Assembly (NCBI RefSeq): GCF_014641695.1
Contig: NZ_BMIF01000017.1
Coordinates: 17,357 to 81,356 of the forward strand
Direction: 5' to 3'
DNA: 64,000 nucleotides
From: Nitratireductor aestuarii
Lineage (GTDB): Bacteria; Pseudomonadota; Alphaproteobacteria; Rhizobiales; Rhizobiaceae
Shown: positions 25,443 through 34,565 of the stretch, one piece after another
Layout: each line of letters begins with the position of its first letter
How positions within the stretch are numbered: the stretch's first letter is position 1
Notes under the pieces: generated by a model
The model's input: the letters and a program-made list of their open reading frames with translations, nothing else
Told to the model about the DNA's origin: nothing
Database searches by the model: none
Position numbers and translations under genes: made by a program

Positions 25443-26933
25443 CTATTCAAAGCGCTCCGGTAGATGGTGTTCTTCGGCGAGATCGTGAAAGCGCGTGAAC
25501 TCGCCCTGGAAGCCAAGGCTGACAGTACCGGTAGGACCGTGACGCTGCTTGGCGATGATGACTTCGGCCTTTCCGCGCACCTCGTTCATCTCCGTTTCCC
25601 AGCGGAGGTATTCGTCGGTGCCCGGCTTCGGTTCCTTGTTCTTAAGGTAGTACTCTTCACGGTAGACGAAAAGCACCACGTCCGCGTCCTGCTCGATCGA
25701 ACCCGATTCACGAAGGTCGGAGAGCTGCGGACGCTTGTCGTCGCGCGATTCCACCTGACGGGAGAGCTGTGACAGCGCGATGATCGGCGTGTTCAGCTCC
25801 TTCGCCAGTGCCTTCAGGCCCGTGGTGATTTCCGTGATCTCCTGCACGCGGTTCTGGCTCGACTTGGCGGACGAGCCCTGCATCAGCTGAATATAGTCGA
25901 TGATGATAACGTCGAGGCCACGCTGGCGCTTGAGGCGGCGGGCGCGCGCCGCCAGCTGGGCGATCGAGATACCACCGGTCTGGTCGATATAGAGCGGCAC
26001 CTTCTGCATCATCTGGGCGCAGGCAACCAGCTTTTCAAAGTCTGCCTCGGTGATCTCACCGCGACGGATCTTGGACGAGCCGATTTCCGTCTGCTCGGAG
26101 ATAATACGCGTTGCCAGCTGTTCGGACGACATTTCGAGAGAGAAGAAGCCGACGACACCGCCGCGTGCTGCCTTGAACGAACCATCCGCCTGCTGGGCGG
26201 GCTCATAGGCGTGGGCGATGTTGTAGGCAATGTTCGTCGCAAGCGAGGTTTTACCCATACCCGGACGACCTGCCAGAACGATCAAGTCAGACGGCTGCAG
26301 GCCACCCATGCGCTTGTCCAGATCGCGCAGGCCAGTCGAGACACCCGAGAGGCCACCGTCGCGCATGAAGGCGGCATTCGCCATGTCCACGGCGATCTTG
26401 GTGGCGTCCGCGAAGCTTTCGAAACCGCCGTCGTAGCGGCCGGTTTCGGCCAGTTCGAACAGGCGGCGCTCAGCCGCTTCGATCTGTTCCGGTGGCGGCA
26501 TGTCGACCGGCGCGTCGTAGGCCACGTTCACCATCTCCTCGCCGAGCGAGATCAGGGCGCGGCGGATGGCGAGGTCGTAGATGGCGCGGCCATAGTCGGA
26601 CGCGTTGATGATCGTCACCGCTTCCGCGGCGAGACGAGCGAGATACTGGGCGACCGTCAGTTCGCCCACCTTCTCGTTTGCCGGCAGGAAGGTCTTGAGC
26701 GTGACCGGATTGGCCATCTTGCCCATGCGGATGAGGTCGCCCGCGACCTCGTAGATCTTCTTGTGAAGCGGCTCGTAGAAGTGAGTCGACTTCAGGAAGT
26801 CGGACACCCGGTAGAATGCATCATTGTTGACGAGGATCGCGCCGAGCAGGGCCTGTTCGGCCTCGATGTTGTGCGGCGCCTCGCGGTAGACCGGCGATTC
26901 CGCCACTTCCAGTTTTCGGACTGCGTCGACCAT
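25443..26933 (-). CDS. dnaB: Replicative DNA helicase DnaB
   Basis: A 496-residue hexameric helicase. The N-terminal domain begins PHNIEAEQALLGAILVNNDA; the linker and RecA-like motor follow with Walker A AGRPGMGKTSLA, Walker B DVIIIDYIQLM, and ALSQLSRQVESRDDKRPQLS with an arginine finger in the last block. It unwinds DNA at the replication fork. It heads the run dnaB-alr-radA-cvpA-purF. The 198 bp between its start and the end of cfa contain no gene that I can see. Confidence 0.96.
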   Translation of the reverse strand: MVDAVRKLEVAESPVYREAPHNIEAEQALLGAILVNNDAFYRVSDFLKSTHFYEPLHKKIYEVAGDLIRMGKMANPVTLKTFLPANEKVGELTVAQYLARLAAEAVTIINASDYGRAIYDLAIRRALISLGEEMVNVAYDAPVDMPPPEQIEAAERRLFELAETGRYDGGFESFADATKIAVDMANAAFMRDGGLSGVSTGLRDLDKRMGGLQPSDLIVLAGRPGMGKTSLATNIAYNIAHAYEPAQQADGSFKAARGGVVGFFSLEMSSEQLATRIISEQTEIGSSKIRRGEITEADFEKLVACAQMMQKVPLYIDQTGGISIAQLAARARRLKRQRGLDVIIIDYIQLMQGSSAKSSQNRVQEITEITTGLKALAKELNTPIIALSQLSRQVESRDDKRPQLSDLRESGSIEQDADVVLFVYREEYYLKNKEPKPGTDEYLRWETEMNEVRGKAEVIIAKQRHGPTGTVSLGFQGEFTRFHDLAEEHHLPERFE

Positions 26934-27131
26934 TACCTACCCGTGTTCAATTGCTGCGTGGCACGACGCGGCGGCGTTTCGTGCGATAGACATGGTTTCT
27001 TCCTATGCCGTCTGGCGCCATGAAGTAACCCGCCCGATGAGAACAGACGCGAGTTGCGCCCGTTATTCACCGTTATCCCAGGGCACCTTCAAGGCACCGA
27101 CAGCGAATCAGCGTCTGACGGAATTGTAGTC

Positions 27132-28382
27132 CTATTCGGCGGCATCCGAAAACGCGGGGCGGGTGCCTGTGGTGAGCTGGCGCTCGGCTTCGAACATGTA
27201 ATCTCGGGTAAGCGGCAGGGTTTCGCGCTGTTTCGAGAGCTGGATCTGGAAGTTGACCATTTCCTGCCAGCGGAACGAAGCCTCGGACCCTGCGAGGTAG
27301 AATTCCCACATGCGTGCGAAGCGTTCGTCGTAGATCTTCACCACCTGGTCGCGTTTGGCCATGAAGCGTTCACGCCAGGCCTTGAGGGTCTCGGCATAGT
27401 GGAGCCGCAGGATCTCGATGTCGGTGACGATCAGCCCGGACTTCTCGATCGCAGGCATTACCTCCGAAAGCGAGGGGATATAGCCGCCCGGGAAGATGTA
27501 CTTGCGGATAAACGCGGCTGTCGGCGCCGGAACATAGCTCCGCCCGATCGTGTGCAGCAGCATCACGCCGTCGTCGCTCAAGAGTTCGGCACATTTCTCA
27601 AAAAAGGTCCGGTAGTGGTTGAGCCCCACATGCTCGAACATGCCGACGGAAACAATGCGGTCGAATGGTCCTTTGAGCGCACGGTAGTCGGCAAACTCGA
27701 ATCGTGCGCGATTGTCGAGATGCTGGTCCGCTGCCCGCTGGTTGGACACCGTGAGCTGTTCCGTTGAAAGCGTGACGCCCAGCACATCGACATTAAAGTT
27801 TCTGGCCAGGAAAAGTCCCATGCCGCCCCAGCCGCTGCCGATATCGAGCACCTTCTGGCCGGGCTTAAGGTCGAGCTTGGCGGCGATATGCTGCTTCTTG
27901 GCGAGCTGGGCTTCCTCCAGTGTAGCGTCCGGTCTGGGGAAGTAGGCGCAGGAGTACTGCATGTCGTCGTCCAGGAACAACCGGTAGAGGTCGCCGGACA
28001 AGTCGTAGTGGTGATGGACGTTTTCGCGGGACTTGCCGGGCAGGTTGATCTGCTGCAGCCGTCGGAAGAGCTTTCGCGCTCCTTCGTTTACCCGCATCGT
28101 GATCGAGTGCGCCGCACTCAGACCCATGTTCTGGTAGGCGATGCGCAGGAACTCCAGAGGGTTACCCTCGATGAAGTCCAGTTCGCCATCCATATAGGCT
28201 TCAGGGAAACCAAGGCTGGGATCAAGCGCGATGGCGCGCTCCGCCTTTCTGGTATGTATAACGATGTGCACAGGCTCGCCCGTGCCATCTCCAAAACGCA
28301 AAATTCTTCCCCTTGCATCAGTAACAGTGAGAGATCCATTTCGGATCAGGCGTGATGCAAGGCTTTCCAGTAAGCTATTCAT
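27132..28382 (-). CDS. cfa: Cyclopropane-fatty-acyl-phospholipid synthase
   Basis: A 416-residue SAM-dependent enzyme. The SAM-binding loop is LDIGSGWGGMGLFLA; VGMFEHVGLNHY and FPGGYIPSL are family blocks; the N-terminal domain with EAYMDGELD contacts the lipid. It adds a methylene group across double bonds of membrane phospholipid chains, usually in stationary phase or acid stress. The start ATG 28382 is preceded by GGGGGTG. It is one of the lipid genes spread through this window and lies after the L9 terminator on the same strand. Confidence 0.92.
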   Translation of the reverse strand: MNSLLESLASRLIRNGSLTVTDARGRILRFGDGTGEPVHIVIHTRKAERAIALDPSLGFPEAYMDGELDFIEGNPLEFLRIAYQNMGLSAAHSITMRVNEGARKLFRRLQQINLPGKSRENVHHHYDLSGDLYRLFLDDDMQYSCAYFPRPDATLEEAQLAKKQHIAAKLDLKPGQKVLDIGSGWGGMGLFLARNFNVDVLGVTLSTEQLTVSNQRAADQHLDNRARFEFADYRALKGPFDRIVSVGMFEHVGLNHYRTFFEKCAELLSDDGVMLLHTIGRSYVPAPTAAFIRKYIFPGGYIPSLSEVMPAIEKSGLIVTDIEILRLHYAETLKAWRERFMAKRDQVVKIYDERFARMWEFYLAGSEASFRWQEMVNFQIQLSKQRETLPLTRDYMFEAERQLTTGTRPAFSDAAE

Positions 28383-28508
28383 CTTACACCCCCACGGCTA
28401 TGGGACAGTGCAAATATGGATCAGAAAGATAGCTATGAAAAGGGGGCGGTTATCTTCACGTTTTGCCGTCTAATTATTACGACATTTATTCTATAGTGAC
28501 CTGTAAAC

Positions 28509-28533
28509 AAAAAGGCCGGGCACAAGCCCGGCC
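28509..28533 (-). terminator. Intrinsic terminator of rpsF-rpsR-rplI
   Basis: On the minus strand GGCCGGGC and GCCCGGCC form a perfect 8-bp stem with a TTGT loop, followed by TTTTT. It lies 28 bp after the rplI stop. Confidence 0.9.
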
Positions 28534-28560
28534 AGAGATCGGCAAAAACCGAAATGGCGA

Positions 28561-29139
28561 TTACTCTTCGCCTTCTTCCTCTTCCGCGTTCGGATCGAAG
28601 AATTCATCAGGATTTGCAGCTTCGTTGATGTCGTCGCCGTAGATGGCTTCGGCCGAATCAAGCGTCTCACCGCGAGCCTGACGCTCTGCTTCGTCAGCCG
28701 AACGAGCGATGTTCAGCGTGATGGTTGCGGTGACTTCAGCGTGCAGCGAAATCGTAACGTCGGTGATACCGATCAACTTGATCGGAGCCTTCAGTTCAAC
28801 CTGGCTGCGGCCGATCTTGAAGCCTGCCTCGTCCAGAACATCGGCAATGTCGCGAGCCGATACCGAACCGTACAGCTGGCCGGTCTCGGCAGCGGAACGA
28901 ACAACGATGAAGCTCTGGCCGTCGAGCTTCTCAGCAACGGCTTCAGCTTCCTGCTTGCGCTCCAGGTTGCGAGCTTCGAGCTCAACGCGCTGGGATTCGA
29001 ACTTCTTGCGGTTTGCTTCATTGGCGCGGAGCGCCTTGCCCTGAGGCAGCAGGAAGTTGCGGGCAAAGCCGTCCTTGACCTTGACCACGTCGCCCATCTG
29101 ACCGAGGCGTGCGATACGTTCGAGAAGAATGACGTCCAT
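28561..29139 (-). CDS. rplI: 50S ribosomal protein L9
   Basis: A 192-residue L9. The N-terminal domain [20 protein letters not shown] with [16 protein letters not shown] is the conserved rRNA-binding part, joined by a long helix (residues 40-80) to the C-terminal domain. The last 40 residues are an acidic extension ending AEEEEGEE, beyond the 149 residues of E. coli L9. It is the third gene of the S6/S18/L9 unit but is separated from rpsR by 190 bp. Confidence 0.95.
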   Translation of the reverse strand: MDVILLERIARLGQMGDVVKVKDGFARNFLLPQGKALRANEANRKKFESQRVELEARNLERKQEAEAVAEKLDGQSFIVVRSAAETGQLYGSVSARDIADVLDEAGFKIGRSQVELKAPIKLIGITDVTISLHAEVTATITLNIARSADEAERQARGETLDSAEAIYGDDINEAANPDEFFDPNAEEEEGEE

Positions 29140-29302
29140 CTTCGTTTCCTTTCATGGCGGCAGTGCCGCATGTGCTTGGAGGCAGTCAGGAAACGGACCG
29201 CAAAGGCGGTTTGATATTTCGCTGTCCTGCCAAGGCAGTTAGGAGCAGGGCTCCAACCCGGGATTTGAGAAAGGCCTCGCCGTGCCCGTCACGGAAAGGG
29301 TA

Positions 29303-29322
29303 GGGCGCGGTTGCCCGCGCCC
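29303..29322 (-). other. GNRA-loop hairpin just downstream of rpsR
   Basis: In the minus-strand RNA, GGGCGCGG and CCGCGCCC form a perfect 8-bp stem closed by a GCAA tetraloop, 7 bases after the rpsR stop codon. No T-run follows at once, so it is more likely a 3'-end stabiliser, processing site or attenuator between rpsR and rplI than a simple terminator. Confidence 0.5.
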
Positions 29323-29329
29323 CGCAATA

Positions 29330-29578
29330 TCACTTCACAACGTAGGGCAGCAGGCCCAGGAAGCGTGCGCGCTTGATGGCCTTGGCCAGCTCACGCTGCT
29401 TCTTCTGGCTTACAGCCGTGATACGGGAAGGAACGATCTTGCCACGCTCGGAGATGTAGCGCTGCAGGAGCTTGATGTCCTTGTAGTCGATCTTCGGCGC
29501 ATTCGCACCCGAGAACGGGCAGGTCTTGCGACGACGATGGAACGGACGACGGGTCGGGATCTGGTTGATGTCTACCAT
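29330..29578 (-). CDS. rpsR: 30S ribosomal protein S18
   Basis: An 82-residue S18 with the conserved core [15 protein letters not shown] start ([20 protein letters not shown]) and [20 protein letters not shown] in the middle. It binds 16S rRNA next to S6 in the 30S platform. Its ATG overlaps the TAA of rpsF by one base, which couples the stoichiometry of the S6-S18 heterodimer. Confidence 0.96.
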   Translation of the reverse strand: MVDINQIPTRRPFHRRRKTCPFSGANAPKIDYKDIKLLQRYISERGKIVPSRITAVSQKKQRELAKAIKRARFLGLLPYVVK

Positions 29579-30021
29579 TATTCAGCTCCCTGCTCTGCGC
29601 GACGGTCATCGCGATCACGACGCGGACGGTCTTCACGCGGACCACGGTCATCGCGGCGCGGGCCACGATCACCACGATCACCGCGATCGCCACGGTCATC
29701 ACGGCGCTGCATCATTGCAGAAACGCCTTCTTCATGCTGCTCAACGCGAACCGTCATGAAACGCAGGACGTCTTCCGACAGACCCATCTGGCGTTCCATT
29801 TCCTTCACGGCTGCTGCCGGAGCGTCGATATCCATCAGCGTGAAGTAAGCCTTGCGGTTCTTCTTGACGCGGTAGGCGAGGGACTTCAGTCCCCAGTTCT
29901 CAACCCGACCAATCTTGCCGCCGTTCTCTTCGATAACGCCCTTGTACTGTTCAACGAGCGCATCGACCTGCTGCGACGACAGATCCTGCCGAGCAAGAAA
30001 CACATGTTCGTATAGAGCCAC
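29578..30021 (-). CDS. rpsF: 30S ribosomal protein S6
   Basis: A 147-residue S6. The start is GTG at 30021 ([20 protein letters not shown]), with AAAGG 7 bases upstream; upstream in-frame codons are not S6-like. The conserved fold ends near residue 100. A charged tail of about 42 residues follows, built of DRG/GDR repeats and DDR/RPRR blocks, ending EQGAE. Tails like this are known in alphaproteobacterial S6. In E. coli S6 is glutamylated at its C-terminus by RimK; a RimK-like ligase occurs at 2835-4295, but no link can be shown. Confidence 0.94.
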   Translation of the reverse strand: MALYEHVFLARQDLSSQQVDALVEQYKGVIEENGGKIGRVENWGLKSLAYRVKKNRKAYFTLMDIDAPAAAVKEMERQMGLSEDVLRFMTVRVEQHEEGVSAMMQRRDDRGDRGDRGDRGPRRDDRGPREDRPRRDRDDRRAEQGAE

Positions 30022-30168
30022 TGTCTTGCCTTTCTTCAGTTTCGCATCTGCCAGGACGCGGCGCAGAGCCCCAACGACCAATCTTGCCGGACAGGTCCGG
30101 GGAAGAAAGGCGTATCGAGACGGTCGAGAGCGGAGACACGGGAGGCGGAAACCAGTTTGGCTTCAACA

Positions 30169-30229
30169 CTCGCACGGACGTGCGAGGCCCTCCGTTCAGC
30201 CCCCAGCCGGGACCGGCAGATGGGGGGCT
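30169..30229 (-). promoter_or_regulatory. Structured 5' leader upstream of rpsF
   Basis: The 269 bp before rpsF hold two strong hairpins. CTCGCACG and CGTGCGAG (30169-30186) form a perfect 8-bp stem. AGCCCCC (30198-30204) pairs with GGGGGCT (30223-30229) around an inner CCGG-ga-CCGG. Many bacteria have an S6:S18-binding leader with a CCG-containing bulge that gives feedback control; this could be such an element. I cannot confirm the consensus. The rest of this space shows nothing else. Confidence 0.4.
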
Positions 30230-30290
30230 TATACATGGTTTCCGGCGGGATGCAAGGCGTTAAGGCCCTTGTAGCCCGTTTCTGCCTGCG

Positions 30291-31052
30291 TCAGGTTCGC
30301 AGCTTGTAGCCGGTCTTGAACATCCACCAGACGATGGACATGCAGGCAAGCAGGAACACGCCGATCATGATCAGGCTCACATGGACGCTCACGTCGGACT
30401 GGCCGAAGAAACTCCAGCGAAAGCCGCTGACGAGATAGAGTACCGGGTTGAACAGGGTCACCGTCTGCCAGGTCTCCGGCAGCATCTCGATCGAATAGAA
30501 CGATCCGCCGAGGAAGACGAGCGGGGTCACGATCAGCATAGGGATCAGCTGCAGCTTCTCGAAGTTGTCGGCCCAGATGCCGATGATGAAGCCGAACAGG
30601 CTGAAGGTCACTGCCGTCAGAACGAGGAAGAAGACCATCAAAACCGGGTGTTCGATGTGGAGCGGCACGAAGAGATGCGCCGTCGCAAGGATGATCAGCC
30701 CAAGGATGATGGATTTGGTGGCAGCCGCCCCTGCATAGCCGATGACGATCTCGAGAAAGTTCACCGGTGCCGACAGCACCTCATAGATCGTGCCGACGAA
30801 CTTCGGGAAATAGATGCCGAAGGACGCGTTGGAAATCGAGTTCTGCAGAAGCGTCAGCATGATCAGTCCGGGGACGATGAAGGATCCGTAGTGGATGCCT
30901 TCCACCGTCTCGATGCGGGCGCCAATGGCGGTACCGAACACGACGAAGTAGAGTGAGGTGGAGAGGACCGGCGACACGATGCTCTGAAGCAGTGTGCGGC
31001 GCATCCGGCTCATTTCGTAGACGTAGATTGCCTTGATCGCCTGCAGGTTCAT
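30291..31052 (-). CDS. ABC-2 type transporter permease (YadH-like)
   Basis: A 253-residue membrane protein with about six hydrophobic segments. [20 protein letters not shown] and the late block [32 protein letters not shown] are signatures of ABC-2 permeases of the YadH group. The exported substrate is unknown. Its start overlaps the end of the ATPase gene by four bases (ATGA). Together they form a complete minimal exporter, probably a 2+2 complex in the inner membrane. Confidence 0.9.
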   Translation of the reverse strand: MNLQAIKAIYVYEMSRMRRTLLQSIVSPVLSTSLYFVVFGTAIGARIETVEGIHYGSFIVPGLIMLTLLQNSISNASFGIYFPKFVGTIYEVLSAPVNFLEIVIGYAGAAATKSIILGLIILATAHLFVPLHIEHPVLMVFFLVLTAVTFSLFGFIIGIWADNFEKLQLIPMLIVTPLVFLGGSFYSIEMLPETWQTVTLFNPVLYLVSGFRWSFFGQSDVSVHVSLIMIGVFLLACMSIVWWMFKTGYKLRT

Positions 31053-31975
31053 CGGGCGCCCTCCACCAGGCTGACAAAGATATCTTCAAGCGAGCTCTGC
31101 TTGGTGCTGAGGTCCTTCACGGCAATGCCGGAGCGGTTCAGATCGGCAAGCAGAGAGCCGATGCCGGAACGGGCGGCCTGCGTGTCGTAGCTGTAGACGA
31201 GCGTTGCACCGCCATCGACAAGGCTCAGGTCGTACTGCGACAGCCCTTCGGGAAGGGTTTGCAGCGCCTGGTGCAGTTCCAGCGTCAGCTGCTTCTTGCC
31301 GAGCTTGCGCATCAGCTCGTTCTTTTCCTCGATCAGCACGAGCCTGCCCTTGTTGATCACTCCGACGCGGTCGGCGATCTCCTCGGCTTCTTCTATATAG
31401 TGTGTGGTGAGGATGATGGTGACGCCTGACTGGCGCAGCCGTCCGATGAGCTGCCACATGTCCTTGCGCAGCTCTACGTCGACGCCCGCGGTCGGCTCGT
31501 CGAGGAAGAGAATCTTCGGCTCATGGGAGAGAGCCTTGGCGATCATGACGCGGCGCTTCATGCCGCCGGAGAGCGTCATGATCTTGGCGTCCTTCTTGTC
31601 CCAAAGGGAAAGATCCTTGAGGAGCGATTCGACCAGGGCCGGGTTTGGCTTCTTGCCGAACAGGCCGCGGCTGAAGGTGACCGTGTTCCACACCGACTCG
31701 AAGGTCTCGACGTGGAGTTCCTGCGGCACCAGGCCGATGAGTGAACGGGTGGTCTTGTAGTCGGTCTGGATGTCGTGCCCCTGAACGAGCACATTGCCGC
31801 TCGTCGGCCTCACGAGGCCGCAGATGATGGAGATCAGCGTCGTCTTGCCGGCGCCGTTCGGCCCGAGCAGGGCCAGGATCTCGCCATCGTGAATGTCCAG
31901 GTCGACGCTATGAAGCGCCGTCAGGCCTGAGTCATAGGTCTTCGTTAGCTGCTGTACCGAAATTGCGTTCTGCAT
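31049..31975 (-). CDS. ABC transporter ATP-binding protein (YadG-like)
   Basis: A 308-residue ATPase with Walker [11 protein letters not shown], signature [16 protein letters not shown], Walker [13 protein letters not shown] and switch histidine in [13 protein letters not shown]-terminal extension of about 90 residues, containing [13 protein letters not shown], is typical for partners of ABC-2 permeases. It energises the permease encoded immediately downstream. The two genes are divergent from fabD, with 291 bp between the starts in which I see no gene. Confidence 0.92.
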   Translation of the reverse strand: MQNAISVQQLTKTYDSGLTALHSVDLDIHDGEILALLGPNGAGKTTLISIICGLVRPTSGNVLVQGHDIQTDYKTTRSLIGLVPQELHVETFESVWNTVTFSRGLFGKKPNPALVESLLKDLSLWDKKDAKIMTLSGGMKRRVMIAKALSHEPKILFLDEPTAGVDVELRKDMWQLIGRLRQSGVTIILTTHYIEEAEEIADRVGVINKGRLVLIEEKNELMRKLGKKQLTLELHQALQTLPEGLSQYDLSLVDGGATLVYSYDTQAARSGIGSLLADLNRSGIAVKDLSTKQSSLEDIFVSLVEGAR

Positions 31976-32266
31976 GGGAACCGGCGGCGTTGGAACTGCG
32001 GTTGGCTGGGCGGCTGGAGGGCAGAAGAATGTACAGGCGCCCTTCGAATGAGGTCATGATATAAGGAGCAAAAGTTCGATTATCTATGGGCCGGCGCAGC
32101 TTATCATCGAATGCTGACACTTCCTGACGGGTCCAAAAAGCTGAATTTCCTGCCGAATATCACGGTTTTGCCGCCTGTATCGTGGCAAAAGGCTTGACGG
32201 AGCCCAAGCATTGCGCCACCACCGCGCGAAATTTGTCACCTCATCTCCAGTTAAACGGAGCGCGGC

Positions 32267-33208
32267 ATGAGCATAGCTTTTACATTTCCCGGGCAGGGCA
32301 GCCAGGCTGTCGGTATGGGTCGTGATCTCGCAGAGGCATTCCTGGAGACACGGGAGGTCTTTGAAGAGGTCGATGATGCGCTCGGGCAGAAGCTCTCAAA
32401 GATCATGTGGGAAGGCCCGGAGGATGAGCTGACGCTCACCGCCAATGCCCAGCCTGCACTGATGGCTGTTTCCATGGCCGTCATGCGCGTTATGGAGAAG
32501 GGCGGACTGAAGCTTTCCGACAAGGTAAGTTATGTCGCCGGCCATTCGCTCGGTGAATATTCCGCGCTCTGCGCCGCCGGCATGTTCAGCATCAGCGACA
32601 CGGCGCGTCTTCTGCGCATCCGTGGCGATGCGATGCAGGCTGCGGTTCCGGTTGGCGAAGGTGCGATGTGCGCCATCATCGGCCTCGAAACCGCTGACGT
32701 GGAAGCCGCCTGCGAGGCTGCATCTTCCGCAGGCGCCTGCCAGATCGCCAATGACAATGGCGGCGGCCAGCTGGTCATCTCCGGCGCCAAGACTGCGGTT
32801 GAAGAGGCCGCCAGGCTCGCGACCGAAAAGGGTGCCAAGCGCGCCATCATGCTGCCGGTCTCCGCTCCCTTCCATTCCACGCTCATGGCTCCGGCCGCCG
32901 AGCGCATGAAGGAAGCGCTGGCAGAGGTTTCCAAGAAGGCGCCGGTCGTTCCGGTTGTCGCCAACGTGACGGTGAGCCCGCTCACCGATCCAGAAGAGAT
33001 CGCCGCCAAGCTGGTCGAGCAGGTAACGGGCCGCGTGCGCTGGCGCGAGACGGTCGAGTGGTTCGGCGCCAATGGCATCGGCACCCTCTACGAGATCGGC
33101 TCCGGCAAGGTGCTTTCCGGTCTTGCCCGCCGCATCAACCGCGAAATCACGCCGGTTTCGGTCAATACGCCGGCAGATATCGATACGGCCATGAAGGCGC
33201 TGCTCTAA
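32267..33208 (+). CDS. fabD: Malonyl-CoA:ACP transacylase
   Basis: A 313-residue enzyme that loads malonate onto ACP for fatty acid synthesis. The active serine is Ser94 in AGHSLGEYSAL; FTFPGQGSQ is the N-terminal signature, and the catalytic histidine is in SAPFHSTLM. It is the first gene of a fabD-fabG-acpP-fabF cluster. It has the standard length, with no fusion. Confidence 0.95.
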   Translation: MSIAFTFPGQGSQAVGMGRDLAEAFLETREVFEEVDDALGQKLSKIMWEGPEDELTLTANAQPALMAVSMAVMRVMEKGGLKLSDKVSYVAGHSLGEYSALCAAGMFSISDTARLLRIRGDAMQAAVPVGEGAMCAIIGLETADVEAACEAASSAGACQIANDNGGGQLVISGAKTAVEEAARLATEKGAKRAIMLPVSAPFHSTLMAPAAERMKEALAEVSKKAPVVPVVANVTVSPLTDPEEIAAKLVEQVTGRVRWRETVEWFGANGIGTLYEIGSGKVLSGLARRINREITPVSVNTPADIDTAMKALL

Positions 33209-33305
33209 CAGCGATTTTCCATTTTTTCAGTGATTGTGCTAACAGACGCCGCAGTTTGGCGGAATGTTCTGGCCAATCACTACTCATTGCATGAGAGGTA
33301 CTTCC

Positions 33306-34043
33306 ATGTTTGATCTCACGGGCCGCAAGGCGCTCGTTACCGGGGCCTCGGGAGGCCTTGGAGAAGCCATCGCACGGACGCTGCATGCACAGGGTGCTGT
33401 CGTCGGGCTCCACGGCACCCGCCGCGAGAAGCTCGAGGAGCTGGCGGCTGAACTCGGCGAGCGCACCAAGATCCTGCCTGCGGACATGTCCAACCGGGAG
33501 CAGGTGAAGGAACTCGCCAAGCAGGCAGAGGAAGCGCTGGAAGGTGTGGACATCCTCGTCAACAACGCCGGTATCACGCGTGACGGCCTGTTCGTGCGCA
33601 TGAGCGACGATGACTGGGATGCCGTACTGGAGGTGAACCTCACCGCTGCGTTCCGCCTTACCCGCGAGTTGACCCATCCGATGATGCGCCGCCGCTATGG
33701 CCGCATCGTCAACATCACCTCCGTGGTGGGCGTTGCCGGCAACCCCGGCCAGGCCAACTATTGCGCTTCGAAGGCGGGCCTCATCGGCTTCACCAAGTCG
33801 CTCGCGCAGGAGATCGCCACTCGTAATGTTACGGTCAACTGCGTCGCTCCGGGTTTCATCGAATCGGCAATGACCGACAAGCTGAATGAGAAGCAGCGCG
33901 AATCGATCATGGCCGGAATTCCGATGAAGCGCATGGGCACCGGGGCTGACATTGCCACGTCGGTGCTCTATCTCGCATCGAATGAAGCCGGTTACGTGAC
34001 GGGTCAGACCATCCACGTGAATGGTGGAATGCTGATGGTGTAA
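33306..34043 (+). CDS. fabG: 3-oxoacyl-ACP reductase
   Basis: A 245-residue SDR enzyme, FabG of type II fatty acid synthesis. NADPH site: [26 protein letters not shown]; catalytic Ser in NITSVVG, and YCASK for the Tyr-Lys pair; the C-terminus [14 protein letters not shown] is characteristic of FabG. The ATG at 33306 has AGAGG about 8 bases upstream; the longer frame from 33264 would prepend 14 residues unlike FabG. It lies 97 bp after fabD. Confidence 0.95.
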   Translation: MFDLTGRKALVTGASGGLGEAIARTLHAQGAVVGLHGTRREKLEELAAELGERTKILPADMSNREQVKELAKQAEEALEGVDILVNNAGITRDGLFVRMSDDDWDAVLEVNLTAAFRLTRELTHPMMRRRYGRIVNITSVVGVAGNPGQANYCASKAGLIGFTKSLAQEIATRNVTVNCVAPGFIESAMTDKLNEKQRESIMAGIPMKRMGTGADIATSVLYLASNEAGYVTGQTIHVNGGMLMV

Positions 34044-34058
34044 GCCTTTTGGGTGCTG

Positions 34059-34075
34059 GGAAAGCGCTGCTTTCC
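34059..34075 (+). other. Hairpin after fabG
   Basis: GGAAAGC and GCTTTCC form a perfect seven-pair stem around GCT, 16 bp after the fabG stop. No T-run follows. It may protect the fabG 3' end or help separate fabD-fabG from the very highly expressed acpP. Confidence 0.45.
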
Positions 34076-34193
34076 GCCCACATTGGCTGTGGAAGTACGC
34101 TGGGTGTCTTGGCTATAATATTGCGTCGTGGTATTGCCCTGACGCAAACGGGCCCAAGATAGCCCTTGTACGGAACAGCCGGTACGGAACGCA

Positions 34194-34217
34194 AAAGCCG
34201 AGTACCGGCTTTCTTTT
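34194..34217 (+). terminator. Intrinsic terminator between fabG and acpP
   Basis: AAAGCCG and CGGCTTT form a seven-pair stem with a five-base loop, followed by CTTTT. It lies 68 bp before the acpP start, so acpP would need its own promoter close by or readthrough. Confidence 0.6.
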
Positions 34218-34284
34218 AAGCTTGATTAGCTGCAAGCCTGCGGCTAACGAAGACTGGAAAATTCCTGAAGTTGAGGGTTCTCAC

Positions 34285-34521
34285 ATGAGCGATACTGCAG
34301 AACGCGTCAAGAAAATCGTTGTCGAACATCTTGGCGTCGATGCCGAAAAGGTCACCGAGCAGGCTAGCTTCATCGACGATCTTGGCGCCGACAGCCTCGA
34401 CACGGTTGAGCTTGTCATGGCGTTCGAAGAAGAGTTCGGCGTCGAAATTCCTGATGATGCCGCCGAGACGATTCTTACCGTCGGCGACGCTGTGAAGTTC
34501 ATCGAAAAGGCCCAGGCCTAA
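34285..34521 (+). CDS. acpP: Acyl carrier protein
   Basis: A 78-residue acidic four-helix protein. The phosphopantetheine site is Ser37 in [13 protein letters not shown]. It carries growing acyl chains for fatty acids, lipid A and phospholipids. Start ATG 34285 has GAGGG 7 bases upstream; an in-frame ATG at 34222 adds 21 non-ACP residues. It lies between fabG and fabF as in most bacteria. Confidence 0.97.
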   Translation: MSDTAERVKKIVVEHLGVDAEKVTEQASFIDDLGADSLDTVELVMAFEEEFGVEIPDDAAETILTVGDAVKFIEKAQA

Positions 34522-34565
34522 TTTCGATCCAAGCTAGTGCAATCAGAAGACGAGACATTCCAGAG

